This document shows, piece by piece, positions 1 to 6,493 of a stretch of DNA of 8,787 nucleotides. Each line of letters begins with the position of its first letter. Positions within the stretch are counted from its first letter, which is position 1. The notes beneath the pieces were generated by a model that made no database searches, was not told the DNA's origin, and saw only the letters and a program-made list of their open reading frames with translations. A program made the translations under genes and the position numbers. Source of the DNA: Actinobacteria bacterium 13_2_20CM_68_14 (lineage in GTDB: Bacteria > Actinomycetota > Thermoleophilia > Gaiellales > Gaiellaceae); the NCBI GenBank assembly GCA_001914705.1, contig MNDB01000068.1, forward strand, positions 1 to 8,787. The letters are read 5' to 3'.

Positions 1-209
1 GAGCGACGATCGGGGTCGTCCACGTCGCCGATGCGGCGCGAATCCTTCTGGATGCGAAGCCGGGCGTCGAGAACGTCGCGGCCGAGAGCGTGACGGTGGC
101 GGACGTCGCCGCGCTTGCACGCGGCGAAGATCCAGCCGGCGGCGCGGCGTTCACAGTCGCCTCGCCGTTCACATACGAGCACCGGCTGGCGGACTACCTG
201 CGCCGATGA
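1..209 (+). CDS. C-terminal end of a probable NAD(P)-dependent epimerase (extended SDR), 5'-truncated
   Basis: This reading frame is open from the window edge and ends at a TGA at 207-209. About 68 residues are visible. They begin ATIGVVHVADAARILLDAKPG and run through VENVAAESVTVADVAALA to a C-terminus ending HRLADYLRR. The 'VHVADAARILLDA' stretch followed by a 'N-A-x-E-x-V-T-V-A-D-V-A' stretch matches the substrate-side tail of extended short-chain dehydrogenases, where a 'HVDDVA' helix precedes the strand that carries the reformed sugar-binding segment. The Rossmann half and the catalytic YxxxK lie outside the window, so substrate and activity cannot be stated. The stop overlaps the ATG of the next gene (ATGA), which implies translational coupling and membership of the same operon. 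Another NAD-binding oxidoreductase tail is possible. Confidence 0.6.
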   Translation, partial: ATIGVVHVADAARILLDAKPGVENVAAESVTVADVAALARGEDPAGGAAFTVASPFTYEHRLADYLRR

Positions 210-1078
210 AGGTTCTTGTCACCGGCGCCAACGGTTTCCTCGGCTCCCGGGCTTCCGGCCTGCTCGCGGAGAACGGCCACGAAGTCGTGCGCGTGTCACG
301 GCCCCGCGGCGCCGAGCGCGCGGGAGCGAAGGACGCCGTCCGCATCGACGCGGGCGATCCCGCGGCCCGCGAGCTGATCGCCGGCTGCGACGCCGTCCTC
401 CACTTCGCCGGGATTCCGGATCCCGCGCGAGCGCGCGAGGACCCGGCGCGTGCCGTCCGGGAGAACGCGGGCACGACGCTGAATCTTTTGGAAGGCTGCC
501 TCGAGCACGGCGCCGGCCTCGTCTATCCGTCCACCGTGCGAGCCGCGCTCGACCCACCGCCCGATCCCTACGCTCACTCGAAGCGCCTCGGCGAAGAGGC
601 CTGCCGCCTGCATGAGGCCCCGACGCTCGTCGTCCGATTGACCTCGGTGTACGGGCCCGGCCAGGTCGCCTGGGAAGGCGCGACCGGCGCGATCGCGTCG
701 TTCGCGGCGAGGGCGCTGGCGGGCGAGCCGATCGTTGTTGCCGGTGATCCCGAGCGCAGCCGCGACTTCATCTATGTCGACGACGCGCTCGCGGCGATCG
801 AAGCGCTGGTCGCCATGGGACGCTGGAACGAGACCGTCCTGATCGCCAGTGGACGTTCGACCTCGCTCTTGCGCGCTGCCGAGCTCGTTCGCGACGCGGC
901 CGGCTCGTCGTCTCCGATCGAGACCCCGGGAGGGGGGCTTCCCGCGGGCGAGAACGAGAGCTACCAGGCCGCTCCGGAGGCACCGTTACCCTTGAACCTG
1001 TCGCTGGAAGAGGGAATCCGCCGCTATGTCAACTGGCTCCAGAACCATCCCGCAGCTGAAGTCCGCGCCCGAGCCTGA
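206..1078 (+). CDS. NAD-dependent epimerase/dehydratase (extended SDR), probable nucleotide-sugar enzyme
   Basis: A complete 290-residue extended SDR, a normal to slightly short length for the family. Visible motifs are the N-terminal Rossmann glycine loop TGANGFLGS (residues 6-14), the 'DAVLHFAG' strand (62-69), a 'YPST' strand carrying the usual active-site Ser/Thr (107-110), the catalytic YAHSK (Tyr122, Lys126), 'RLTSVYGPGQ' (144-153), and the C-terminal 'RDFIYVDDA' motif (186-194) typical of sugar-nucleotide epimerases and dehydratases. These enzymes oxidise and re-reduce, or dehydrate, NDP-sugars in the cytoplasm with bound NAD. The exact sugar cannot be read from the sequence. The ATG at 206 overlaps the upstream stop and lacks a strong Shine-Dalgarno, so translation is probably coupled. 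The 3' end overlaps the next gene by 53 bases, so these genes are likely co-transcribed and act on related substrates. Confidence 0.88.
   Translation: MKVLVTGANGFLGSRASGLLAENGHEVVRVSRPRGAERAGAKDAVRIDAGDPAARELIAGCDAVLHFAGIPDPARAREDPARAVRENAGTTLNLLEGCLEHGAGLVYPSTVRAALDPPPDPYAHSKRLGEEACRLHEAPTLVVRLTSVYGPGQVAWEGATGAIASFAARALAGEPIVVAGDPERSRDFIYVDDALAAIEALVAMGRWNETVLIASGRSTSLLRAAELVRDAAGSSSPIETPGGGLPAGENESYQAAPEAPLPLNLSLEEGIRRYVNWLQNHPAAEVRARA
1006..1015 (+). promoter_or_regulatory. Ribosome binding site of the TIM-barrel/CapD fusion gene
   Basis: The purine-rich GGAAGAGGGA lies inside the 3' end of the preceding epimerase gene, 10 bases before the ATG at 1026. It supports that start despite the 53-base overlap. 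The frame has a TGA at 993-995 upstream, no other ATG, GTG or TTG between that stop and 1026, and none downstream until 1134, which lies inside the first barrel strand. Confidence 0.55.
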
Positions 1079-3035
1079 CCAGCTCGCCGACCGGCTAGAC
1101 GGCGGCGACTGGCAGGGGATCGAGATCGCGCTGATGCCCAAGGACGTCGCCGACGACGCGGCGCTCGCGCGGGCTGCAGAGGCAACTCGGAAGGCCGCCG
1201 CCGGCCTTGTCGTCACCGCCGAGGCGCCGGTCGCCTGGCCGAGCGGCGCCTTCGTTCGCGTCGACCGCCTCGACGAGGAGGCGCGCGCCGGGATCGAGCG
1301 GAGCGCGGAGTTCGCTGCGCGTGTCGGCTCGCCCGTGCTGACGATCCATCTGTTCATTCCGCTCTCGCCGGACGAGTTCCGAGCCTCCGGCGCCGTCGAT
1401 GCGGACGCCGTCGAGAAGTTCCTCGGCTTCTACGCGGACGCGTGCGTTCAGCGGGGCGTGGATCCGCTGATCGAGAACGTGCCACCTGTCCTCCGGATGC
1501 GAACCGGAGGTGTCTATCTCTCCCCCATCGGCGGCCACTGGCGCGACTTGCTCGACTGGCGCGAGCGCGTTCCGGAGCTCGGGTTCACGATCGACACATC
1601 GCACGCTGCGTTGTTCCGCTCGTTCGCGACCATCTATCCCGGGCTGTTCGCGCACCCCTGGGACGAGGAGCTGGAGCTCGGGCGGTACGTGGAGGAGCTC
1701 GGGCCGCACGCCCAGGTCGCGCACGTCTCAGACGCCCACGGCCTGCTCGGGGAGGGGCTTCCCTACGGCGGCGGCGAGCTCGAGCTCGACCCCGTCGTGC
1801 GAAGGCTCGGCGAGCTGGTGCGCTTCATCGTCGCCGAGATCAACGAGCCTGATCCGGCGCGCTCGGTGGAGATGAAGCGTGCTTACCGCGCGATCGAACG
1901 GGCCCTGGCACTGCCACCCGCTGAGCCGCAGCCTGCGCGCCGCCGCGTGCCGGCCGATTCGTTCGACTGGCAGCAGGTGCTCGAGCGTCGCGATCCCGTC
2001 CCTTCCGTGCTCGAGTTGCAGGAGCGCTTTGGCGGCCGGCGGATTCTGCTGACCGGCGGCGGCGGCTCGATCGGCCGCGCGCTTGCGACCTTCCTCGGCG
2101 GGTTTCGCCCGGAGCGGATCACGGTCGTCGACGGGCACGAGTCCTCACTGATCGCCGACCGGCGCGCGCGGGACCCGCAGACGCTCGGCCTCTTCAACCA
2201 CGTCCTCTGCGACATCCGCGAGCCGGGGCGGCTCGAGCGGGAGCTCGCGGCAGCCAAGCCCGAGATCGTCTTCCATCTCGCAGCGTACAAGCACGTCGAC
2301 TGGGCCGAGATCTTCCCGGAGGAGTTCGTCGACACGAACCTGCACGGCTCGTGGAACGTGCTGCGCGCCGCCGAGGGCGCGGGCGTCGAGACCGTCGTCG
2401 TCGCCTCGACCGACAAGGCCGCGCTCGCCCAGAGCTTCTACGGACGGACGAAGCGGTTCATGGAGCAGCTGACGGCATTCGCAGCCCGGCGGGCCGGCGC
2501 GCAGCGCACGGCCGTTCGACTCGTCAACGTGCTGGGCTCGGCCGGCGCCGCCTCCGAGATCTTCCTCAGCCAGGCCCGCGCCGGAGTGCCGCTGACCGTC
2601 ACGGACACAGGCATGGTGCGCTACTGGATCACGATGCCGCATGCGGCTTGCCTCGTGGCGCAGGCCGCTTTGCTGGCGGGCGACGGCGTTCCGCTCTGCA
2701 GCCCGCACGATCCGGTCATGCTGACCGTGGGCGAGTTGGCGGAGCGGATCTGGCGGCTGGCCGGCCCTCGCGGCGAGACCGAGATCGAGCTGCTCGGCAT
2801 CCGCCGCGGCGAAACGCTGAGCGAGGTGCTCATCGGTCCCGGCGAGGCGCTCGGTGAGGAACGCCACCAGGGGATCTGCGCGATCGAGGGCGAGATCCCG
2901 ACCGCCGGGGCCGCCTGGGTGATCGAGCGCCTGCCCGCCCGCGGCAGCCGGGAAGAGGCCCGCGCGATCTGGCTCGAAGCGATGCAACGGCCCGGCCTGC
3001 TGGCGCCCGGGCGAGCCGAGAGCCGAACCGACTAG
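1026..3035 (+). CDS. Fusion of xylose-isomerase-like TIM barrel and CapD/FlaA1-type nucleotide-sugar dehydratase
   Basis: A 669-residue protein with two enzyme domains and no visible membrane segment or signal peptide. Residues about 18-290 read as a sugar-phosphate isomerase/epimerase (AP-endonuclease-2-like) TIM barrel. Candidate metal ligands are Glu150 in 'LIENVPP', Asp190 and His193 in 'TIDTSHA', His233 and Asp236 in 'AHVSDAHG', and Glu271 in 'IVAEIN'. A Pro/Arg-rich linker follows (about 297-335). Residues about 336-640 are a polysaccharide-biosynthesis SDR of the CapD/FlaA1/PseB type: TGGGGSIG (343-350), 'HLAAYKHV' (417-424), STDKA (461-465), YGRTK (Tyr472, Lys476), 'NVLGSAG' (501-507), 'TVTDTGMVRYWIT' (524-536) and 'IRRGETLSE' (592-600). 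Asp463, Lys464, Tyr472 and Lys476 keep the spacing of the FlaA1 active site as I remember it, so 4,6-dehydratase chemistry on an NDP-sugar is plausible. The barrel's reaction is unknown. The final step or steps may be channelled between the domains. Family assignment is strong for the C-terminal half and good for the N-terminal half. The joint function is inferred. Confidence 0.85.
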   Translation: MSTGSRTIPQLKSAPEPDQLADRLDGGDWQGIEIALMPKDVADDAALARAAEATRKAAAGLVVTAEAPVAWPSGAFVRVDRLDEEARAGIERSAEFAARVGSPVLTIHLFIPLSPDEFRASGAVDADAVEKFLGFYADACVQRGVDPLIENVPPVLRMRTGGVYLSPIGGHWRDLLDWRERVPELGFTIDTSHAALFRSFATIYPGLFAHPWDEELELGRYVEELGPHAQVAHVSDAHGLLGEGLPYGGGELELDPVVRRLGELVRFIVAEINEPDPARSVEMKRAYRAIERALALPPAEPQPARRRVPADSFDWQQVLERRDPVPSVLELQERFGGRRILLTGGGGSIGRALATFLGGFRPERITVVDGHESSLIADRRARDPQTLGLFNHVLCDIREPGRLERELAAAKPEIVFHLAAYKHVDWAEIFPEEFVDTNLHGSWNVLRAAEGAGVETVVVASTDKAALAQSFYGRTKRFMEQLTAFAARRAGAQRTAVRLVNVLGSAGAASEIFLSQARAGVPLTVTDTGMVRYWITMPHAACLVAQAALLAGDGVPLCSPHDPVMLTVGELAERIWRLAGPRGETEIELLGIRRGETLSEVLIGPGEALGEERHQGICAIEGEIPTAGAAWVIERLPARGSREEARAIWLEAMQRPGLLAPGRAESRTD

Positions 3036-3050
3036 CTGGTCCGGACCGTT

Positions 3051-3086
3051 TTTAGGGACAGTCCCCGTCCGGGGACTGTCCCTAAA
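3051..3086. repeat. Perfect 16-bp inverted repeat (nested palindrome) between convergent genes
   Basis: The left arm TTTAGGGACAGTCCCC (3051-3066), the loop GTCC and the right arm GGGGACTGTCCCTAAA (3071-3086) pair without a mismatch. Each arm also contains an 11-base near-palindrome (GGGAC-N-GTCCC at 3055-3065 and 3072-3082). A separate 10-bp palindrome, GGTCCGGACC, sits just upstream at 3038-3047. The element fills most of the 54-base gap between the stop at 3033-3035 and the stop of upp at 3090-3092. It could end transcription from both sides, but neither strand has a T-run after the hairpin: the T's lie 5' of it on the plus strand, and GCGC follows. It could equally be a REP-like or mobile palindromic unit. 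Only one copy occurs in this window. Confidence 0.8.
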
Positions 3087-3089
3087 GCG

Positions 3090-3722
3090 CTAACGAGTCC
3101 CGTACAGCCGGTCGCCGGCGTCGCCCAGGCCCGGGACGATGAAGCCTCGCTCGTCGAGGCCGCGGTCGACGGCGGCCGTGACGATGTGGACGTCGGGATG
3201 CTCGGCGTGTAGGTGCTCGATCCCTTCGGGGGCCGAGACGAGACAGACGAGGATCACCGAACGGGCTCCCGCGTTCTTGACGGTCGAGAGCGCCGCCACG
3301 CTCGAGTTGCCGGTCGCGAGCATCGGATCGAGCACGATCGCGTCGCGCTGGTCGAGGTCGCCCGGGAGCTTCACGTAGTACTCGACGGGCTGCAGCGTCT
3401 CTTCGTCGCGGTACATGCCGAGGAAGCCGACGCGGGCGCTCGAGACGAGCGACAACACCCCATCGAGCATTCCGAGGCCTGCCCGGAGCACCGGGCAGAC
3501 GGCGACCTTCTTGCCCGAGATCCGCTCCGCGACCATCCGCTCGAGTGGCGTCTCAATCTCGACGGGCTCGGTCGGAAAGTCCTTCGTCGCCTCGTACGTC
3601 AAGAGCAGCGTGACCTCGTTCGCGAGCTTTCGGAAGTGGACCGTCGGCGTCTCCTGGTCGCGCAGGTACGACAGCTTGTGCTGCACCAGCGGGTGCGAGA
3701 CGACCGTGAGCTTGCCGCTCAC
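3090..3722 (-). CDS. upp: Uracil phosphoribosyltransferase
   Basis: A 210-residue protein of typical Upp length. It makes UMP from uracil and PRPP in cytoplasmic pyrimidine salvage. Visible family features are the N-terminal 'VSHPLVQHKLSYLRD' (7-22), 'CPVLRAGLGMLDG' (76-88), the PRPP-binding loop 'VLDPMLATGNSS' (130-141), and the C-terminal uracil-binding 'GFIVPGLGDAGDRLYGT' (193-209). No residue of these motifs appears lost. The start is a GTG at 3722-3720 that overlaps the glyA stop (GTGA). No Shine-Dalgarno is evident, so it is probably translated by coupling to glyA. It is the last gene of the leftward operon, and its TAG stop faces the convergent fusion gene across the inverted repeat. 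Confidence 0.97.
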   Translation of the reverse strand: MSGKLTVVSHPLVQHKLSYLRDQETPTVHFRKLANEVTLLLTYEATKDFPTEPVEIETPLERMVAERISGKKVAVCPVLRAGLGMLDGVLSLVSSARVGFLGMYRDEETLQPVEYYVKLPGDLDQRDAIVLDPMLATGNSSVAALSTVKNAGARSVILVCLVSAPEGIEHLHAEHPDVHIVTAAVDRGLDERGFIVPGLGDAGDRLYGTR

Positions 3723-5011
3723 GCCACGTAGGTGGTGAAACCGCGGAAGCCCGGATACAAGGGCCGCTTCTCGCAGAGCGCCGCGCTTCGCGCCGCCAGC
3801 GCGGGGAGATCCGGGCTCGCGCCAAGCGCCTCGACGATCACGTGTCCGACCTCGCGAAAGTCCGACTCATCGAAGCCGCGCATCGTGGCCGCGGGCGTGC
3901 CGATTCGGACCCCCGACGCCACCGTCGGCGGCCGCTCGTCGAAGGGAACAGTGTTCCGGTTGACGGTCAGCTTCACCTCGGCCAAGCGTTCCTCCGCCTC
4001 CTTGCCCGTCCACTCGGTCGAGCGCAGGTCGAGCTGGAGCAGGTGGGTGTCGGTGCCGCCGGTGAGCACGTCGAGCCCGCCTTCCTGGAGCGTGTCGGCG
4101 AGCACATCGGCGTTCTTGCGGATCTGGCCCTGGTACTCACGGAACGCCTCGGTCGAGGCGATCTTGAAGCACGCAGCCTTGGCCGCGATCGTGTGCATCA
4201 AGGGCCCGCCCTGGATGCCGGGGAAGACGGCGCGGTCGACCGCCTGCGCGCGCTCCTCGTCACAGAGGATGAAGCCGGCACGGGGCCCGGCCAGCGTCTT
4301 GTGCGTAGTCGAGGTGACGAAGTGGGCGTGCTGGACGGGATTCGGATGGAGGCCGGCCGCGACGAGCCCGGCGAAGTGGGCCATGTCGCAGAGCAGCAAA
4401 GCATCGACCTCGTCCGCGATCTCGCGGAACTTGTCGGCCTCCACGGTGCGCGGGTACGCGGAACCGCCGCAGACGATCAGCTGCGGACGGTGGTCCTTCG
4501 CGAGGCGGAGCACCTCGTCGTAGTCGACAACGTTGGTCTCGCGCGAGACGCCGTAGTGGACGATCGTGTACAGCCGCCCCGAGAAGTTGACCTTCAGCCC
4601 GTGCGTCAGATGCCCGCCGTGCGAGAGCTCGAGCGAGAGGATCGTGTCGCCCGGCTGCAAGGCCGCCATGTAGACGGCCATGTTCGTCTGCGCGCCCGCA
4701 TGCGGCTGCACGTTCGCGTGCTCGGCACCGAAGAGCTCCTTCGCCCGGTCGATCGCAAGCTGCTCGATCTCGTCGACCACCTCGCAGCCTCCGTAGTAGC
4801 GCTTGCCGGGGTAGCCCTCTGCGTACTTGTTCGTCGGCACGCTGCCGACCGCCTCGAAGACGCTCGGCCAGGTGAAGTTCTCAGACGCGATCAGCTCGAT
4901 CTGATTGCGCTCGCGCTCGAGCTCGCGGCCGAGCAGCTCGGCGATCTCGGGATCGACGTCGGTCAGTCCGGCGGTGCGCAGGTGCTGGAAAGTTTCCTCG
5001 GCGACGGCCAT
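3719..5011 (-). CDS. glyA: Serine hydroxymethyltransferase
   Basis: A 430-residue PLP enzyme, close to the usual bacterial length of about 410-430. It interconverts serine plus tetrahydrofolate with glycine plus 5,10-methylene-THF, the main one-carbon source for thymidylate, purines and methionine. Visible features are 'IELIASENF' (38-46), 'NKYAEGYPGKRYYGG' (61-75), the PLP-stacking region 'LCDMAHFAGLVAAG' (207-220, with Asp209 and His212), the Schiff-base lysine Lys238 in 'STTHKTLAGPRAG' (234-246), and 'ASGVRIGTPA' with the carboxylate-binding arginine Arg369. The ATG start has a good ribosome site, and the C-terminus 'LYPGFRGFTTYVA' is complete. It lies 30 bases after tsaC, the widest gap in the operon, and overlaps upp by 4 bases. 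Confidence 0.98.
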   Translation of the reverse strand: MAVAEETFQHLRTAGLTDVDPEIAELLGRELERERNQIELIASENFTWPSVFEAVGSVPTNKYAEGYPGKRYYGGCEVVDEIEQLAIDRAKELFGAEHANVQPHAGAQTNMAVYMAALQPGDTILSLELSHGGHLTHGLKVNFSGRLYTIVHYGVSRETNVVDYDEVLRLAKDHRPQLIVCGGSAYPRTVEADKFREIADEVDALLLCDMAHFAGLVAAGLHPNPVQHAHFVTSTTHKTLAGPRAGFILCDEERAQAVDRAVFPGIQGGPLMHTIAAKAACFKIASTEAFREYQGQIRKNADVLADTLQEGGLDVLTGGTDTHLLQLDLRSTEWTGKEAEERLAEVKLTVNRNTVPFDERPPTVASGVRIGTPAATMRGFDESDFREVGHVIVEALGASPDLPALAARSAALCEKRPLYPGFRGFTTYVA

Positions 5012-5018
5012 ACGGGCA

Positions 5019-5023
5019 CTCCT
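5019..5023 (-). promoter_or_regulatory. Ribosome binding site of glyA
   Basis: On the minus strand AGGAG lies 7 bases before the ATG at 5011-5009. It is the clearest Shine-Dalgarno in the leftward operon, and it sits in the only junction not formed by overlap or near contact. This suggests glyA is translated independently of tsaC. No convincing promoter is visible in the 30-base gap 5012-5041. Confidence 0.6.
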
Positions 5024-5041
5024 GGGTCGGTTAGTCGGATG

Positions 5042-5668
5042 CTACTCGGCGACCAGGCCGGTGACCCGCTCCAGCGCCTCCGCCGCGGAGACCGCGCCCT
5101 CGCGCAACATCCTCGGCTCGTCGCCGGTGAGGTCGATCACGGTCGAGGGAACGCCCGGGAGCTCGCCGGCATCGATCGCTGCGCCGCAGCCTTCGAGGAT
5201 CTTGTCCGGCACGTCTTCCAGTCGCGCGGGGTCCGGCCCGCCGGGCATGTTCGCACTCGTCGCCATCATCAACCCGGCTCGCGACAAGACGGCGTCGGCG
5301 GGCGCCGGCAGATCCGGCACACGGACGCCGATCGTGTCCGCGCGTTCGCCAGTCAGCCAGGGGTAGCGCCTGGCCGGGTTCGGGACGACGATGGTGAACG
5401 GGCCGGGCAACAGACCCCGCAAGATTGGCCCGACACGGCCTCGCAGCTCGGGTAGGCATTCGAGCAGCATGTCGACGTCGCCCGCGAGCAGCGCGCTCGG
5501 CTGCGACGGCTCGCGACCCTTGAGCTCGTACGCGCGCCGGACGGGCTCCTCGCTGTAGGCATTCGCGCAGAGGCCGTAGACGGTGTCGGTCGGCAGGACG
5601 ACCGGGAGCCCGGCGCGAAGAGCCGCGACCGCCGCTTCGACCTCGTTGCCGTCCCTCAGCGACTCCAC
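5042..5668 (-). CDS. tsaC: L-threonylcarbamoyladenylate synthase (TsaC/Sua5/YwlC family)
   Basis: A 208-residue single-domain YrdC-type protein that makes threonylcarbamoyl-AMP from threonine, bicarbonate and ATP, the first step of t6A37 modification of ANN-decoding tRNAs. Visible motifs are 'LPTDTVYGL' (25-33), 'LKGRE' (49-53, Lys50 and Arg52), 'GLLPGPFTIVV' (85-95), 'GVRVPD' (114-119), 'ATSANMPGG' (136-144), 'VPSTVIDLTG' (173-182) and 'MLREGA' (187-192). The C-terminal Sua5 domain of the long form is absent, so this is the short TsaC/YwlC form. The start is a GTG at 5668-5666, placed inside the 3' end of prmC (13-base overlap) with a GAGG only 4 bases upstream, so coupling to prmC is likely. 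There is no better start before the first conserved strand. Confidence 0.93.
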   Translation of the reverse strand: MESLRDGNEVEAAVAALRAGLPVVLPTDTVYGLCANAYSEEPVRRAYELKGREPSQPSALLAGDVDMLLECLPELRGRVGPILRGLLPGPFTIVVPNPARRYPWLTGERADTIGVRVPDLPAPADAVLSRAGLMMATSANMPGGPDPARLEDVPDKILEGCGAAIDAGELPGVPSTVIDLTGDEPRMLREGAVSAAEALERVTGLVAE

Positions 5669-6492
5669 TGCGCCTCGATCACGCGGTCGCGCCCAGCCAT
5701 GTCGGGCGACACCCTGAGGTGCTCGTAGCCAAGGTCGAGCAGCAAGCCGGCGACCTTCGCCGCCTGGTTCTCCGCGATCTCAAGGACGACCCAGCCGCCG
5801 GGCCGCAGCGCCTCCGTGGCTGCGCGAGCAACCGCCTCGGTCGCGCCGTGGGAGACGAGAGCGATCCGCGGCTCCCAGTCGCGCACCTCAGGCTGAAGCG
5901 TCTCGATGTCCCCCGGCTCGATGTACGGCGGGTTCGAGACGACGAGGTCGAACGCGTCATGTCCGAGGCCCTCGGTCAGGTCGTGCTCCACGAGCCTGAC
6001 ACGGCCGTTGATCCCGAGCAGGTGGAGGTTCTCACGCGCTAACGCCAGCGCGTCCTCCGAGGCGTCGATCGCGGTCACCCGCGCCCGCGGATGCTCGTCG
6101 ACGATCGCCAGCGCGATCGCCCCGGTCCCGGTGCCGACGTCGAGAACGGACGGCTCGCCCCCATCCAGGTGCTCGAGCGCCCGCTCGACCACGATCTCGG
6201 TCTCCGGCCGCGGGATCAGCGCGCGTCGGTCCGTCTTCAGCGTCAGCCGCCGGAAGCCCCAATGGCCGAGAATGTAGGCGAGCGGCTCCCGGGTCGCCCG
6301 GCGCGCGAGCAGCGCCTCGAAATTCTCCTCGGCCTCGGGCGAGAGATCGCGCCGCAGCTCCATGTAGAGCAGCGCCCGCGCGCAGTCGTCGCAGGCCCTC
6401 GCGAGTAGCAACTCGGACTCGAGGCGTGCAGTGTCGATGCCCGCTTCCGCAAGCACGTGCGTTCCGTGCGCGAGTGCTTCGCCGACGGTCAC
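5656..6492 (-). CDS. prmC: Peptide chain release factor N5-glutamine methyltransferase
   Basis: A 278-residue SAM-dependent methyltransferase that methylates the glutamine of the GGQ motif of release factors, raising termination efficiency. The N-terminal helical domain spans about 1-80 ('TVGEALAHGTHVLAEAGID', with 'REPLAYILGHWGF' at 68-80). The methyltransferase domain follows with 'ALIPRPETE' (91-99), the SAM loop 'LDVGTGTGAIALAI' (117-130), the acidic 'VTAIDASEDAL' (139-149), and the catalytic NPPY (187-190) in 'VVSNPPYIEPGD'. 'LRPGGWVVLEIAENQ' (229-243) completes the fold. The GTG start lies one base past the prfA stop with no clear Shine-Dalgarno, so it is likely translated by coupling to prfA, whose product is its substrate. 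Confidence 0.96.
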   Translation of the reverse strand: MTVGEALAHGTHVLAEAGIDTARLESELLLARACDDCARALLYMELRRDLSPEAEENFEALLARRATREPLAYILGHWGFRRLTLKTDRRALIPRPETEIVVERALEHLDGGEPSVLDVGTGTGAIALAIVDEHPRARVTAIDASEDALALARENLHLLGINGRVRLVEHDLTEGLGHDAFDLVVSNPPYIEPGDIETLQPEVRDWEPRIALVSHGATEAVARAATEALRPGGWVVLEIAENQAAKVAGLLLDLGYEHLRVSPDMAGRDRVIEAQWSR

Positions 6493-6493
6493 G

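Noticed and set aside
1960..2040. Possible gene break between the barrel and dehydratase halves
   Set aside because: The frame runs through without a stop and there is no convincing ribosome site or ATG at the start of the second domain, so the protein is treated as a true fusion.
2145..2987. 280-codon minus-strand open frame inside the dehydratase half of the fusion gene
   Set aside because: The plus strand here holds continuous CapD-type motifs. The minus frame is His/Arg/Gly-rich with no recognisable domain and no ribosome site.
3049..3086. Canonical rho-independent terminator for the plus-strand operon or upp
   Set aside because: The hairpin is strong, but no T-run follows it on either strand: GCGC follows on the plus strand, and the reverse strand continues ACGG after the A's. 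It is kept as an inverted repeat of uncertain role.
3842..5455. 537-codon plus-strand open frame opposite glyA and tsaC
   Set aside because: The opposite strand encodes clear GlyA and TsaC with all motifs. The plus-strand translation is Arg/Val/Asp-rich with no family resemblance, as expected for an antisense shadow in GC-rich DNA, and it crosses two real genes.
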